A DNA stretch of 64,000 bases, from assembly GCA_964462515.1 (NCBI GenBank), contig CAYWXK010000004.1:62001-126000 (forward strand). Direction: 5' to 3'. Of the stretch, positions 24,510-34,304 are shown one piece after another; position 1 is the stretch's first letter; every line of letters begins with the position of its first letter. The translations under genes were made by a program, and so were the position numbers. The DNA is from CAYWXK01 sp964462515 (GTDB lineage: Bacteria; Planctomycetota; Phycisphaerae; Sedimentisphaerales; Anaerobacaceae). Below the pieces are notes generated by a model. The model made no database searches and was not told the origin of the DNA. It was given only the letters and a program-made list of their open reading frames with translations.

Positions 24510-26177
24510 TCAAAATTTTAGGACTGCCCCAGTGTCGGCAGAGGTGGCCATTGAGGCGTATTTGGCGAGGCAGCCGGTCGTTATTCTCAGTTTGGGCGGC
24601 TGCCAGCTCTTTTTGCGTTCGGCCAGCTCAGCTTCAGAGAGCTTGACATTTATTTTATTATTCGGGATGTCGATTTCGATGATGTCGCCATTTTTCAGTA
24701 GTGCGATTGGGCCGCCTTCGGCTGCTTCGGGACTGATATGACCAATTGAGGCGCCGCGAGTGCCGCCGCTAAATCTGCCGTCTGTAATCAGTGCAACTGA
24801 TTCGACCAATCCGGCCCCTGCGATATAGCTTGTGGGCCAGAGCATTTCCTGCATACCAGGACCACCTTTGGGTCCTTCGTACCGGATGACAACTACGTCA
24901 CCCCCTTTTACCCTGCCTCCAAGAATACCTTCGCACGCCTCTTCCTGGCTCTCGAATATGACGGCAGGACCGGAATGTTTAAGTATTGAAGCAGGCACGC
25001 CGGCAGACTTGACGACTGCGCCCTTCGGCGCCAGGTTGCCGCGCAAGATTGCCAGGCCGCCCGTTTTTGAATAGGCATTAGCGAGTTGACGGATGACCTC
25101 GAAATTTTTGATTTTTGCTCTAGCGATATTTTCGCCGAGCATTTTGCCGGTTACGGTCAGACAATTGGCGTATAAAAGGTTCGGAATCTTACTGATTTCT
25201 TTAAGTATCGCACTTATGCCACCTGCGGCGTCAACATCCTCCACGTGGAAACTACTGGACGGTGACACCTTGCAGATATTGGGGCACTTTGCTGAGATTT
25301 CGTTTATGCGTTCGAGGTCATATCTAATGCCGGCCTCACTTGCGAGCGCCAATGTGTGCAGGACTGTATTTGTCGAGCCGCCCATTGCCATATCGAGAAC
25401 AAGGGCGTTATCGAGAGATTTTTCGTTGATTACATCGAGGGGCTTGATGTCTCTTTCAATCAGAAGCATTATTTGTTTGCCTGCCTTTTTGTAAAGCTGC
25501 CGGCGTTTTGGATTCGCTGCGAGGATTGTCCCGTTGCCCGGCAGGGCCATTCCAATTGCTTCGCACAAACAGTTCATTGAGTTGGCAGTGAACATTCCTG
25601 AGCAGCTTCCTTCTCCCGGGCAGGCGGTGCATTCAAGCTCTCTTAATTGCTCTTCGGTGATTTTGCCGGCTTTGAACTGGGCAACACCTTCGCCTATGGT
25701 GATTAGGTCAACGGCTTTTCCGTCTTTTGTTTTACCTGCTGCCATAGGTCCGCCGGATGCAAAGATTGTCGGGATATTAAGCCGAACCGCTGCCATTAGC
25801 ATTCCGGGTATGATTTTGTCGCAATTGGGAATGCAGACAAGGCCATCGAAGCAGTGTGCTCGTGCCATAGTCTCGACCGAGTCGGCGATAATCTCTCGAG
25901 AGGGCAGAGAATATTTCATACCCGTATGGCCCATAGCGATGCCGTCACAGACCGCTATGGTGTTGAATTCGAAAGGAACTCCACCTGCCTGGCGAATAGC
26001 CCTTTTGACAATCTGGGCAACCTTATTGAGATGTATATGGCCAGGCACTATTTCGCAGAAGCTGTTGGCGATGCCGATGAATGGTTTGTCGAAGTCGGCG
26101 TCACTTAAGCCGCAGGCGTGCAGCAAGCCGCGGTGCGGCGCCCGCTGAAAGCCTTTTTTTACTGTGTCACTTCTCAT
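24510..26177 (-). CDS. ilvD: Dihydroxy-acid dehydratase
   Basis: A 555-residue Fe-S enzyme of valine, leucine and isoleucine synthesis. Motifs seen: CDGIAMGHTGMKYSLPSREI near 77, CIPNCDKIIPGM near 116, CTACPGEGSCSGMFTANSM near 188, and DGRFSGGTRGASIGHISPEA near 466. Length is normal. The start at 26177 has GGAGAA upstream. It stands alone and is divergent from the lipoprotein gene at 26434. The 256-base gap carries an ACCACAGATTTCACAGA-type repeat at about 26202-26250. Confidence 0.96.
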   Translation of the reverse strand: MRSDTVKKGFQRAPHRGLLHACGLSDADFDKPFIGIANSFCEIVPGHIHLNKVAQIVKRAIRQAGGVPFEFNTIAVCDGIAMGHTGMKYSLPSREIIADSVETMARAHCFDGLVCIPNCDKIIPGMLMAAVRLNIPTIFASGGPMAAGKTKDGKAVDLITIGEGVAQFKAGKITEEQLRELECTACPGEGSCSGMFTANSMNCLCEAIGMALPGNGTILAANPKRRQLYKKAGKQIMLLIERDIKPLDVINEKSLDNALVLDMAMGGSTNTVLHTLALASEAGIRYDLERINEISAKCPNICKVSPSSSFHVEDVDAAGGISAILKEISKIPNLLYANCLTVTGKMLGENIARAKIKNFEVIRQLANAYSKTGGLAILRGNLAPKGAVVKSAGVPASILKHSGPAVIFESQEEACEGILGGRVKGGDVVVIRYEGPKGGPGMQEMLWPTSYIAGAGLVESVALITDGRFSGGTRGASIGHISPEAAEGGPIALLKNGDIIEIDIPNNKINVKLSEAELAERKKSWQPPKLRITTGCLAKYASMATSADTGAVLKF

Positions 26178-26324
26178 AATTCTGTTTCTCCAAAAGGGTT
26201 TTTAACCACAGATTTCACAGACTTTACTGATTTATATTTCTGTTATTAAAAAATCTACGGAATAATCTTAAAGCCCAAAAATGTGATTTTAGCCGTAAAT
26301 TAAAGGCAAATAAAGAAAAATTGA

Positions 26325-26353
26325 TTGTTTTTAGAATAGACCTGATGTATAAT
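26325..26353 (+). promoter_or_regulatory. Probable promoter of the lipoprotein gene
   Basis: TTGTTT at 26325-26330 and a perfect TATAAT at 26348-26353 are separated by 17 bases. Transcription would begin about 75 bases before the ATG at 26434. The AGGGAGA at 26420-26426 serves as ribosome site. Confidence 0.5.
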
Positions 26354-26433
26354 TACAAGCAAATGGCGTTCTAATTAGGAGCGCAAAATGAGCTTACACT
26401 CACACAGATAAAGAATTAAAGGGAGACCGAACA

Positions 26434-27555
26434 ATGAGACAAACCAGAATTTGCGGTTTTGCGGCCAGTTGTGTGATTTTTTTGATAGTTTTGTCGGCTG
26501 GCTGCGCTCAACCTGCTAAACAGGCTTGTAAACCAGAGCCTGAGAGTCAGAAAGTTATCGAGACGCAAGTAAAGATTGAAGAAGCTGTCAAACCAGAGGT
26601 CAAGCCACAAGAAACCATTAAAGTCGAAGTCAAACCGGAAGTTAAGCCGGAAGAGCAAAAACCAACCGTGCAGTTGGCATTAAAGTTTGCTGCGGATGAT
26701 TCGACTACTTATAAGGTCGTAACGGAGATAGAAAAAAGCGTTAAATGGGAAGGGCCTCTGCCGAAGGAACCGTTTGCCTTCAAGGGCGGAGTTACAGGTA
26801 ACAGAGTTGAAATGACATTCACCCAGCGGATACAAAGCGTTGATGATAAAGGCAATGCCGTTGCACAGATTGCGATTAACCAACTGAAGTATCTGGGTAA
26901 AGTCAAAGACAACGTCGTTATGGACTTTGACAGCACACGAGAAAAAGATGTCAACAGTCCTTTACACAAGCTAATCGGGCAAAGTTATACGATAGAAATT
27001 GCACCTGCGGGGCAAGTTTTAAGGGTTGTCGATGCAGTTCAGGCGAAGACCGCTGTCGAGGGTAACACCGCAGCTAACAAAACTGCTTTAGCATTACTAT
27101 CGCCGGATATTATAAAGGAGCGGCACACAATTCCCGGCTTACCGGCTGCTGATAAAAATCAGTTGCGCACAGGTGATAACTGGAGCAGCATAAAGACATA
27201 TTCTTTTGATATGATGGGGGCAAAATCATACGAGAGGGTTTACACGCTAAAAGAGGTCAAAGAGGAAAACAATCGCAAGGTCGCATTCGCTGAAATGAAG
27301 GCTGTCCCTTCCTCGGAGATGGCGGAGGAGCTACACAAGGAGCAAGCGGCAGGTTTGTTTTCAAAGATGTTTGATAATACCGAGACATACAGCGGCCGGC
27401 TAAAATTGGATTTGGATGCGGGCAAAGTTAAAGAACATCTTGAGAAGCTGCAGACGGAATGGGTTGTGGTTGACCCTAATCCGGAAGCCGGCAAGGAACC
27501 TGCAGCATTGAGAATGACCGCAACGCGTTTATATAGTATTGAGAAAATTGATTAA
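26434..27555 (+). CDS. Lipoprotein of unknown function (first of a pair)
   Basis: A 373-residue lipoprotein. The signal ends in a lipobox (VLSAGC, Cys near 25). A Pro/Lys/Glu-rich spacer with repeated KPEVKPE (residues about 33-72) then keeps the body away from the membrane. The remaining 300 residues are a beta-rich domain with EMTFTQRIQSVDDKGNAVAQ near 128. It may belong to the DUF6263-like families common in Planctomycetota, but I cannot confirm this. A shorter relative follows 59 bases later, so the two probably arose by duplication. Confidence 0.75.
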   Translation: MRQTRICGFAASCVIFLIVLSAGCAQPAKQACKPEPESQKVIETQVKIEEAVKPEVKPQETIKVEVKPEVKPEEQKPTVQLALKFAADDSTTYKVVTEIEKSVKWEGPLPKEPFAFKGGVTGNRVEMTFTQRIQSVDDKGNAVAQIAINQLKYLGKVKDNVVMDFDSTREKDVNSPLHKLIGQSYTIEIAPAGQVLRVVDAVQAKTAVEGNTAANKTALALLSPDIIKERHTIPGLPAADKNQLRTGDNWSSIKTYSFDMMGAKSYERVYTLKEVKEENNRKVAFAEMKAVPSSEMAEELHKEQAAGLFSKMFDNTETYSGRLKLDLDAGKVKEHLEKLQTEWVVVDPNPEAGKEPAALRMTATRLYSIEKID

Positions 27556-27614
27556 CACCGGTTTCAGCAATTTCACATTTGAGATTTCAACTTCTACTAT
27601 CGAAAGGGACAAAA

Positions 27615-28616
27615 GTGAAAGTAGTAGTATCTGTCGCGATGGTCGTTTTGAGCATCTTTGCAGGGTGCGGCGGCACAGGCGAAAAGAAGGTGGCATTGGG
27701 TGACCGAAAGACCCTGTTGACCGTAGATTTTCAGGAGGGTCAGACACTGCAATACAAATTTGTTTCCAATAGAGACCTTGAGGTCGATTGGGACCCAAGT
27801 AGAAGCGCCTCGCCATCAGGTAAGCATACTGCCGACAAAGTTTTGGAGTCGATGGAATTGGTTATGTCTTATACGCCTGTGGAAGTAAAACCTTACGGCC
27901 TGACAACTATCAAGGCAACGTGCAACTCCGTGAAGGCGACACGAAGCAAAAGCACAGGTAGGCGGGGTGGGATGAAAGATGCAGTGGAAGCTCTTGCAGG
28001 CAAGAGTTTTGTTTTTACCGTTGGTCCCACGGGCAAAATAGAGGATTATTCCCAATTAGAGAAGCTGCTTTTGGAAATTGGCAATGAAGCTTTCCAGACA
28101 GACAGCAGAGGCAGAATTAAAGACCCTGATATGATAAGTGATTTTTTTGCTATGCAGTGGTTTCTGTGGGATTCAGTTTCCAGTATAGAGGAGCCTGCGA
28201 AGGGAGTGGCAGCGGGACAGAGCTGGAAGTCAAAACTTTCCATACCTGCGCCGATGCCGGTGATGCTGCGGAAAGCAAGGGATGTTACATATACACTCGA
28301 CGAGGTTCGTGCGTCAGATACAGGACGATTGGCGGTAATACGCAGTAAATATTTGCCGGCTGAGTCGGCTCCGCGAAGCTGGCCATTGCCTTATTCGGGC
28401 TCGTTCCAGATGGCCGGGACATTTGGTTTTCTCAGGGGTTATAAGATTATAGATTTGCAGGGCCAGGGGGAAGAATTATTCAATATCGACGCCGGCCGAA
28501 CAGAACGATACAGTCAGCAGTATAAAACGCAGTTGGAGACATCTTTGCCGATGGGTATCAGCGCAAACCCACGTGTGAATATAAGTCAAACTTTAACGAT
28601 GGAACTTTTGAAATAA
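27615..28616 (+). CDS. Lipoprotein of unknown function (second of the pair)
   Basis: A 333-residue lipoprotein starting at GTG 27615, after CGAAAGGG. The signal peptide VVVSVAMVVLSIFAGCGG ends in a lipobox. The body is similar in layout to the preceding lipoprotein: GKSFVFTVGPTGKIEDY near 121 parallels GQSYTIEIAPAGQ in the other. It lacks the Pro/Lys/Glu spacer. The 59-base gap contains TTTCACATTTGAGATTTC, one of the dispersed repeats. Function unknown. Confidence 0.75.
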   Translation: MKVVVSVAMVVLSIFAGCGGTGEKKVALGDRKTLLTVDFQEGQTLQYKFVSNRDLEVDWDPSRSASPSGKHTADKVLESMELVMSYTPVEVKPYGLTTIKATCNSVKATRSKSTGRRGGMKDAVEALAGKSFVFTVGPTGKIEDYSQLEKLLLEIGNEAFQTDSRGRIKDPDMISDFFAMQWFLWDSVSSIEEPAKGVAAGQSWKSKLSIPAPMPVMLRKARDVTYTLDEVRASDTGRLAVIRSKYLPAESAPRSWPLPYSGSFQMAGTFGFLRGYKIIDLQGQGEELFNIDAGRTERYSQQYKTQLETSLPMGISANPRVNISQTLTMELLK

Positions 28617-28725
28617 ACTTAAAATTAAAAGTGCAAAATGTAAAACTATGGAAGATGTGTTCCTTGGTTTTGAATTTTGAGTTTTGAACTTTGAATTGTT
28701 TGTGGTGGGCGGAGGTAACGATAGA

Positions 28726-29235
28726 TTGAAACGCAATAATTTGTGGGCGCCGTGGCGTATTAAATACATTCAAGGATTGGGTATGAGCAGCGGTTGTTTT
28801 ATCTGCAACAGCGTGAAAAACCCGCAGGATGATGCCGGCAATTTTGTATTGTGGCGGTCAGAGCGAAGTATCGCAATACTAAATCGATTCCCCTACAATA
28901 ACGGTCATTTATTAATAGCGCCGATTCGGCACATCGCTGAGCTTGAGCAGGCGACCGATGAGGAACTGCTGGAGATGATTAAGCTGGTCAGGGAATCGCA
29001 AAAAGCGCTTTCGCTTGCGATAAAACCTCACGGGTTTAATGTGGGGCTGAATTTTGGACGATGCGGCGGAGCCGGATTACCTGAGCATTTGCATATTCAT
29101 ATTGTTCCTCGATGGGAGGGGGACACGAATTTTATGAAGGTGTGCAGCGACACTGCTGTTATCAGTCAGAGTTTGACTGAGCTTTTTGGGCAGTTAAAAA
29201 AGATATGTAAGGAACACAACCTTCCACAGTTGTAG
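28726..29235 (+). CDS. HIT family hydrolase/nucleotidyltransferase
   Basis: A 169-residue histidine-triad protein. HLHIHIVPRW near residue 122 carries the catalytic triad, and NNLWAPWRIKYIQ opens the domain as in Ap4A phosphorylase-like HIT proteins. TTG 28726 is chosen because GGAGGT lies nine bases upstream at 28711-28716. The longer open frame before it is only repeat sequence (TTTTGAATTTTGAGTTTTGAA type). Cysteines in CFICNSV near 21 may bind zinc. It is two bases upstream of the dGTPase gene. Confidence 0.88.
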   Translation: MKRNNLWAPWRIKYIQGLGMSSGCFICNSVKNPQDDAGNFVLWRSERSIAILNRFPYNNGHLLIAPIRHIAELEQATDEELLEMIKLVRESQKALSLAIKPHGFNVGLNFGRCGGAGLPEHLHIHIVPRWEGDTNFMKVCSDTAVISQSLTELFGQLKKICKEHNLPQL

Positions 29236-29237
29236 AT

Positions 29238-30356
29238 ATGTCGGATGAACTTATTAGTTGTGCAGTCACCGAACAAACCAGTCGCGGCCGGAGATTTACA
29301 GAAAAGCCGCATCCGTATCGCACGGATTTTGAGCGTGACCGCGACCGGATAATTCACTGCTCGGCATTTCGCCGACTTGAAGGCAAATCGCAGGTCTTTA
29401 CCCCCGGATTGGACGATTATTATCGCTCGCGTCTTACCCACAGTATCGAGGTGGCACAAATAGGAAGGACGATTGCAAAAGGGCTCCGGCTAAATGAAAC
29501 CCTGACTGAGGCGATATGTATAGCTCACGATTTGGGACATCCGCCCTTCGGACATTCCGGCGAAACGGTGCTCGATGATTTGATGAGCGGATTCGGCGGA
29601 TTTGAACATAACCGGCAGACGCTGCGGATAGTGGATTTGCTTGAGCATCCATATCCGGATTTTGTAGGTTTGAATCTGATGTATGAGACCCGCCTGGGGC
29701 TGGCTAAACACCGCAGCAGCTACGATAAACCGCAGGATGTCCTTTTCAGCCAGCTAAATTGTTCGCTCGAGGGACAGGTTGCTAATATTGCCGACCGTAT
29801 TGCATATAATTGTCACGACCTTGAGGATAGCATGCGGGCTGGTATTATAAAGCCGGAACAATTAGAGAATATAGAGATATTTACGGAGGTGCAAAGCCGG
29901 ATAAACGCCAAGGCAATTAAGGACGAAAGCATCCGCCGAACAAGAACTGCAAAGGCGATTATCGATAAGCTCGTCAGCGACTGTATCGACGCGAGCAAAA
30001 AGAACCTTGCAGAACGCAACATAAAGACAATTGATGACGTATATAGCACAGACAAGAGCTTGATTATGCTTTCAGAAAAAAATGAAAGTGAGCTTGTTGA
30101 GCTGGAAGGGTTTTTATTAAAGAATTTCTATCAACATAAGTCCCTGATGGAGACAAGAGGCCAGGTTAAAAAATGGCTTGAGCAACTTTTTGAAAAACTT
30201 TGCCAGAAGCCGCAGTTGATGCCGGGATATTTTCAGCGGCTGATAGCCACGGAAGGGTTGCATAGGACAGTATGCGACTATATTGCAGGCATGACCGATA
30301 GATTTTGCCTGAAAATGGCCGAGGAAGTTTTAGTAAAATCGGTTGATAATTTCTAA
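29238..30356 (+). CDS. dgt: Deoxyguanosinetriphosphate triphosphohydrolase-like HD protein
   Basis: A 372-residue HD-domain nucleotidase. Seen motifs: CSAFRRLEGKSQVF near 41, HSIEVAQIGR near 69, and the metal-binding HDLGHPPFGHSGE near 94. A later aspartate lies in NIADRIAYNCHDLED near 182. Family members hydrolyse dNTPs to nucleosides and triphosphate. It starts two bases after the HIT gene stop. Size fits the shorter bacterial type. Confidence 0.92.
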   Translation: MSDELISCAVTEQTSRGRRFTEKPHPYRTDFERDRDRIIHCSAFRRLEGKSQVFTPGLDDYYRSRLTHSIEVAQIGRTIAKGLRLNETLTEAICIAHDLGHPPFGHSGETVLDDLMSGFGGFEHNRQTLRIVDLLEHPYPDFVGLNLMYETRLGLAKHRSSYDKPQDVLFSQLNCSLEGQVANIADRIAYNCHDLEDSMRAGIIKPEQLENIEIFTEVQSRINAKAIKDESIRRTRTAKAIIDKLVSDCIDASKKNLAERNIKTIDDVYSTDKSLIMLSEKNESELVELEGFLLKNFYQHKSLMETRGQVKKWLEQLFEKLCQKPQLMPGYFQRLIATEGLHRTVCDYIAGMTDRFCLKMAEEVLVKSVDNF

Positions 30357-30373
30357 TTTACAGGATTGTAGTT

Positions 30374-31759
30374 TTGCAAAATATAAAGAGATTAGCTGCA
30401 TCGTGTTTTGGTCTTGGTTGGCTGCCCCTCGCTCCAGGGACATGGGGGTCGCTGCCGACAACAATTGTTTTTATAGTTATGTGCTGCTTTCAGGCACCAA
30501 CCCCTTTGATATTAGCTGTAATGATGGCTCTTGCCTTAATTGGCATTACAGTTTGTATAAGATTTACTCCTTTTGTGATTGCTGCAACCGGTGACGAGGA
30601 CCCGTCGGAAGTTGTGGCTGATGAGTTTGCCGGTCAGGCAATTACGTTTTTATTTGTCCCGTTTTTAGGTATGGATTTGCTTTCAGCCGGGCATTATTTG
30701 ACTACTGCGGCTGCCGGATTTTTCTTGTTCAGAGCGTTTGATACTCTCAAGCCCTGGCCCAGCAATAAACTTGAAAAACTTCCAAAGGGCTGGGGAGTTC
30801 TGGCGGATGATTTGATGGCGGGCGTTTACGCGGGAGCAGCGCTAATTATCTGTGCCAGACTGGGATGGCTGGAATACCTTTCGGGATTGATTCGATTTGA
30901 CGGCCGGTTAAACATATTTTCAGCAATTATTCTGGGAATCGTTCAGGGCCTGACAGAATTTCTGCCGGTTTCATCAGATGGGCATCTGGTTTTAATGGAA
31001 ACTTTACTGAAATTTGATGCTGCAACACCGCAAATGCTGCTGTTCGACCTGTCGGCACATCTCGGAACACTCATTGTGATTGTTATCGTCTTTCGCAAAT
31101 CTATCGCCTCAATAATTTCAAATTTGAAACTTGAGATTTCAAGTTCTGCCGGCAGATTCGCTACTTCTCCAGTTGCGATGTTCAAAGAAAAGCCGGGAGT
31201 CCACCTGTTGGTTCTGATGGTCATAGCTACTGTTGTAACGGGGGTGGTCGGGATATTGTTTAAGAAGTATTTTATATCCGCCCGAGGAAGTATGGCGGTG
31301 CTTGTCTTGATGTGGTTTATCAATGGGACGCTGCTGCTTATTACCGATTGGCGAAAGAGAACCCTGCTTGAATTGCAGCAGATAGGGCTGTTAGCGGCTG
31401 TGCTGGTCGGCCTTGCGCAGGCGGCTGCAATGCTGCCGGGAATATCACGCAGCGGCACAACTATCTGCACAGCTATCCTGATAGGCTTGAAACGCAATCG
31501 CGCAGTGGAGTTTAGTTTCCTGATAGCGATACCGGCGATACTGGGGGCGGCGGTAATAGAATTGGTCGCTAATTTTGGGCAAATACTTTCCGGAAGCCTT
31601 CCAATAAGCTCGGTTCTGACCGGCTCTATTGTAGCGGCTGTTGTGGGGGCGATGGCCCTGAAATTGCTAATTAAAGCTGCCGGGGGAACAAATCTGAAAT
31701 TTTTCGGTTTTTATTGTTACATTCTGGCTTGTTTTGTGTTAGTTTATATATTGCGATAG
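30374..31759 (+). CDS. Fusion: phosphatidylglycerophosphatase A (PgpA) + undecaprenyl-diphosphatase (UppP)
   Basis: A 461-residue membrane protein with two enzymes in one frame. Residues 1-168 are PgpA: LAPGTWGSLPTT near 19, EVVADEFAGQ near 79, FDTLKPWP near 122 and ADDLMAG near 144. It would dephosphorylate phosphatidylglycerophosphate. Residues about 178-461 are UppP/BacA: QGLTEFLPVSSDGHL near 191 and LPGISRSGTT near 355. It would recycle undecaprenyl diphosphate for cell-wall synthesis. Both act on lipid phosphates at the membrane. A segment near 248-258 (SNLKLEISSSAG) is encoded by a TTTCAAATTTGAAAC-type repeat at 31114-31146. The start is TTG. Confidence 0.88.
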   Translation: MQNIKRLAASCFGLGWLPLAPGTWGSLPTTIVFIVMCCFQAPTPLILAVMMALALIGITVCIRFTPFVIAATGDEDPSEVVADEFAGQAITFLFVPFLGMDLLSAGHYLTTAAAGFFLFRAFDTLKPWPSNKLEKLPKGWGVLADDLMAGVYAGAALIICARLGWLEYLSGLIRFDGRLNIFSAIILGIVQGLTEFLPVSSDGHLVLMETLLKFDAATPQMLLFDLSAHLGTLIVIVIVFRKSIASIISNLKLEISSSAGRFATSPVAMFKEKPGVHLLVLMVIATVVTGVVGILFKKYFISARGSMAVLVLMWFINGTLLLITDWRKRTLLELQQIGLLAAVLVGLAQAAAMLPGISRSGTTICTAILIGLKRNRAVEFSFLIAIPAILGAAVIELVANFGQILSGSLPISSVLTGSIVAAVVGAMALKLLIKAAGGTNLKFFGFYCYILACFVLVYILR

Positions 31760-31934
31760 ATTTGAATTTATGCGATAATTAGGCGGTTGCCATTTTGTTG
31801 GTTTCCAAATGCAGGAGGATATGCATTTGATGGCTTAAGTTGTGAGTCGCAAAATCGTATGGATGTGATTAAACTTTCTTTCTGCAAATCATCTTTTTGT
31901 TAACGGATTTGATGTGGAAGAAGGGAGTCGTAAA

Positions 31935-33362
31935 ATGAAACCACAAACCATTTCCTCAACATTAATCTCGATGGTCAGTCATAAATCTCTCAGAAGATTG
32001 CTGGCCAAAAAAATCGATGACTATGTCTATAAAAGTCTGGTCAATGATGCATCGGAGGATTTAAGAGAAGTTCAGATAAAAAGATACCAGTTTCTGTCGG
32101 CGATGCTGCGATGTGTGAACAGAAATATAGATAGAGGTTATGTATCGCCCGAAATTATAAAGAAAATAGTGAACGTGTTTGTCCAGAACAATCTTATTCG
32201 CGATGACCAGACTTATACTGTGGCAGTCGAGAGGTTCAAAGAAAAGTATGGTGAGCTGCCGCCGACTTTTATTGTTCTGTCCCCGACGCAGAAATGCAAT
32301 TTGAGATGTATCGGCTGCTATGCGGCTTCCGGGATAGATACACCTGCCACCATACCTTATCCTATTGTAGATAAAATAGCGAACGATGTATATAATCTGT
32401 TTGGAAGCAGATTTATAACGATTAGCGGCGGCGAACCATTTTTATACAAAAGCGATGGTAAAACTTTGCTGGACATCTACCAAAAATACGGCGATATGTT
32501 TTTTTTGGTATATACAAACGGCACAGTCATCAACGATGATGTTGCAAAGAAGCTTGCGGAACTGGCGAATGTAACACCTGCCGTTTCTGTTGAAGGCTTC
32601 GATAAAGAAACAGACGAAAGAAGGGGTGCGGGGACATTTAAGAAAATTCTACGTGCGCTTGAATGTTTGAGAAAAGTTGGGGTGCCTTTTGGCATTTCGG
32701 TAACAGCCACGAGCAAAAATGTTGACTTGCTGATGGAAGATAAATTTTATGATTTTTACTTTGAAGAGCAGGGCGCCTGCTATATATGGCAGTTCCAGAT
32801 GATGCCTATCGGCAGAGGCAAGGACGAGCTTGATTTAATGGTCCGCCCAGAAAGGAGACTTTTGTTATATAGAAAATGGGAAAAACTGCTCGTAGAGAAA
32901 AAGTATTGCATTGCTGATTTCTGGAATAGCGGCGTGCTTGCCAGGGGCTGCATTGCATACGGTCGAAGCGGCGGTTACGCATACGTCGATTGGCACGGCA
33001 ACGTAACGCCGTGCGCTTTTATTCCTTACTATGTCGATAATGTTTATGACCTGTATAAAAACGGTAAAACACTGGCCGATGCGCTGTTCTCCGATTTTAT
33101 GAAAAATGGCCGAAAATGGCAGAGAGAGTACGGCCTGAACAACTGTAAGAAACCGAGTAATTGGCTTATGCCTTGCTCTATAAGAGACCATTATGAAATT
33201 TTCAAAAAATCAGTTTTGCCAAAAGATGCAAAACCCGAGGACCAAAAAGCTAAAGAGGCCATAGAGTCCGAAGAATACTTCGAAGTGCTAAGGAGCTACG
33301 ATGAGCAGCTTCAGGGATTGACTGAAAAGATATGGGAAGATGAGTATTTGAATGTTGGTTAG
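31935..33362 (+). CDS. Radical SAM protein with SPASM-like C-terminus
   Basis: A 475-residue radical SAM enzyme. The cluster motif CNLRCIGCYA is near residue 123 and is followed by TISGGEPFLYK. The C-terminal region has GCIAYGRSGGYAYVDWHG and TPCAFIPYY, with cysteines placed as in SPASM auxiliary clusters. ATG 31935 is chosen because AAGGGAG lies eight bases upstream. An N-terminal domain of about 110 residues is helical and unassigned. No peptide substrate gene was recognised nearby. The product could modify a peptide or a cofactor; the substrate is unknown. Confidence 0.85.
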   Translation: MKPQTISSTLISMVSHKSLRRLLAKKIDDYVYKSLVNDASEDLREVQIKRYQFLSAMLRCVNRNIDRGYVSPEIIKKIVNVFVQNNLIRDDQTYTVAVERFKEKYGELPPTFIVLSPTQKCNLRCIGCYAASGIDTPATIPYPIVDKIANDVYNLFGSRFITISGGEPFLYKSDGKTLLDIYQKYGDMFFLVYTNGTVINDDVAKKLAELANVTPAVSVEGFDKETDERRGAGTFKKILRALECLRKVGVPFGISVTATSKNVDLLMEDKFYDFYFEEQGACYIWQFQMMPIGRGKDELDLMVRPERRLLLYRKWEKLLVEKKYCIADFWNSGVLARGCIAYGRSGGYAYVDWHGNVTPCAFIPYYVDNVYDLYKNGKTLADALFSDFMKNGRKWQREYGLNNCKKPSNWLMPCSIRDHYEIFKKSVLPKDAKPEDQKAKEAIESEEYFEVLRSYDEQLQGLTEKIWEDEYLNVG

Positions 33363-33460
33363 CTGACTAATCACGATAACTTTTCTGGACAATCGAACCT
33401 TTCAATGGCTTAATATAACATCAATGATGTCTTGCAAGAACTTTTTTAGAGGATTTTTCC

Positions 33461-34225
33461 ATGATGTCATCTGATAACTATAGTTCTCTTTGTGACGACT
33501 TTTATCTGGATATGTATATCAATACCCAGATGGAACTTCCCACGGGACGAGATACTATCCTGGCCTTTTTCGAGCGGATACAAAAACAGTTTCCTTCGAT
33601 GTGCTGTTTTTATCGGCGTGAAAATAACCAGTATTGTCTGGAGGAGGACAGCGATATCGGCCAGTACCGCTGGGTGGCACTGGAGACGGACCGTATCGGC
33701 TCCGGAGTTGTTAACCCATCAGATTTTGAAATGGCCTATAGTCAGGATAGATTGGTGCTGGAGCTGGCCCCCTATATGCTCAGTGTAAGCCCCCTCGATA
33801 TTGATTCACTGGATGTTACTTTCGCTATGGATTTTGATTACTGGGGCAATCACGATGAGGTTATTGCTGAAGCGTTCTTTAGTTCAACCGCGTTTAGCTG
33901 CCTTCTGGATTTGCCTTCGGCGAAGCCTATTGGTTTCTCCCCGACGGTGATAGTAGCGCTATCAGATGACTGTCGCACACAGGGAAGGATTTGTGTTGAG
34001 TCAAAGACGAGCCTTTATGAGCCGGGTCGAAGGGACCAGTCTGCGGATGAGGCGATAAGTTTATCTTTTACGGTCCGACAATACCATCCAACCGGCGAAA
34101 AGTTTGACCTGCTGAAATCTTTTGAATATCAATGCAGATTAGCCGAGCAGTTAATGGCTGAAAAGATAGTTCCCAATTTTGTTCAGCCGCTGGTTGAGAC
34201 AATCGCACAAAAACGATTAACATAG
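33461..34225 (+). CDS. Hypothetical protein
   Basis: A 254-residue soluble, acidic protein without recognised motifs or membrane segments. Composition is even and codon use is like its neighbours, so it is likely a real gene. It is 98 bases after the radical SAM gene on the same strand, but no functional tie can be shown. An AGTGGTGAGTGGTGAGTAGTGAG repeat follows the stop at about 34231-34259. Confidence 0.7.
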   Translation: MMSSDNYSSLCDDFYLDMYINTQMELPTGRDTILAFFERIQKQFPSMCCFYRRENNQYCLEEDSDIGQYRWVALETDRIGSGVVNPSDFEMAYSQDRLVLELAPYMLSVSPLDIDSLDVTFAMDFDYWGNHDEVIAEAFFSSTAFSCLLDLPSAKPIGFSPTVIVALSDDCRTQGRICVESKTSLYEPGRRDQSADEAISLSFTVRQYHPTGEKFDLLKSFEYQCRLAEQLMAEKIVPNFVQPLVETIAQKRLT

Positions 34226-34304
34226 ATAGTAAGTGGTGAGTGGTGAGTAGTGAGTAGTTAATTAACCATAAACCGCAAGGCGCGGGAACTGTAGGGACCT
34301 AAAA

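Noticed and set aside
28684..28725. A longer HIT protein starting at 28684.
   Set aside because: The extra codons come from a TTTTGAATTTTGAG-type repeat. GGAGGT at 28711 points to TTG 28726, where homology begins.
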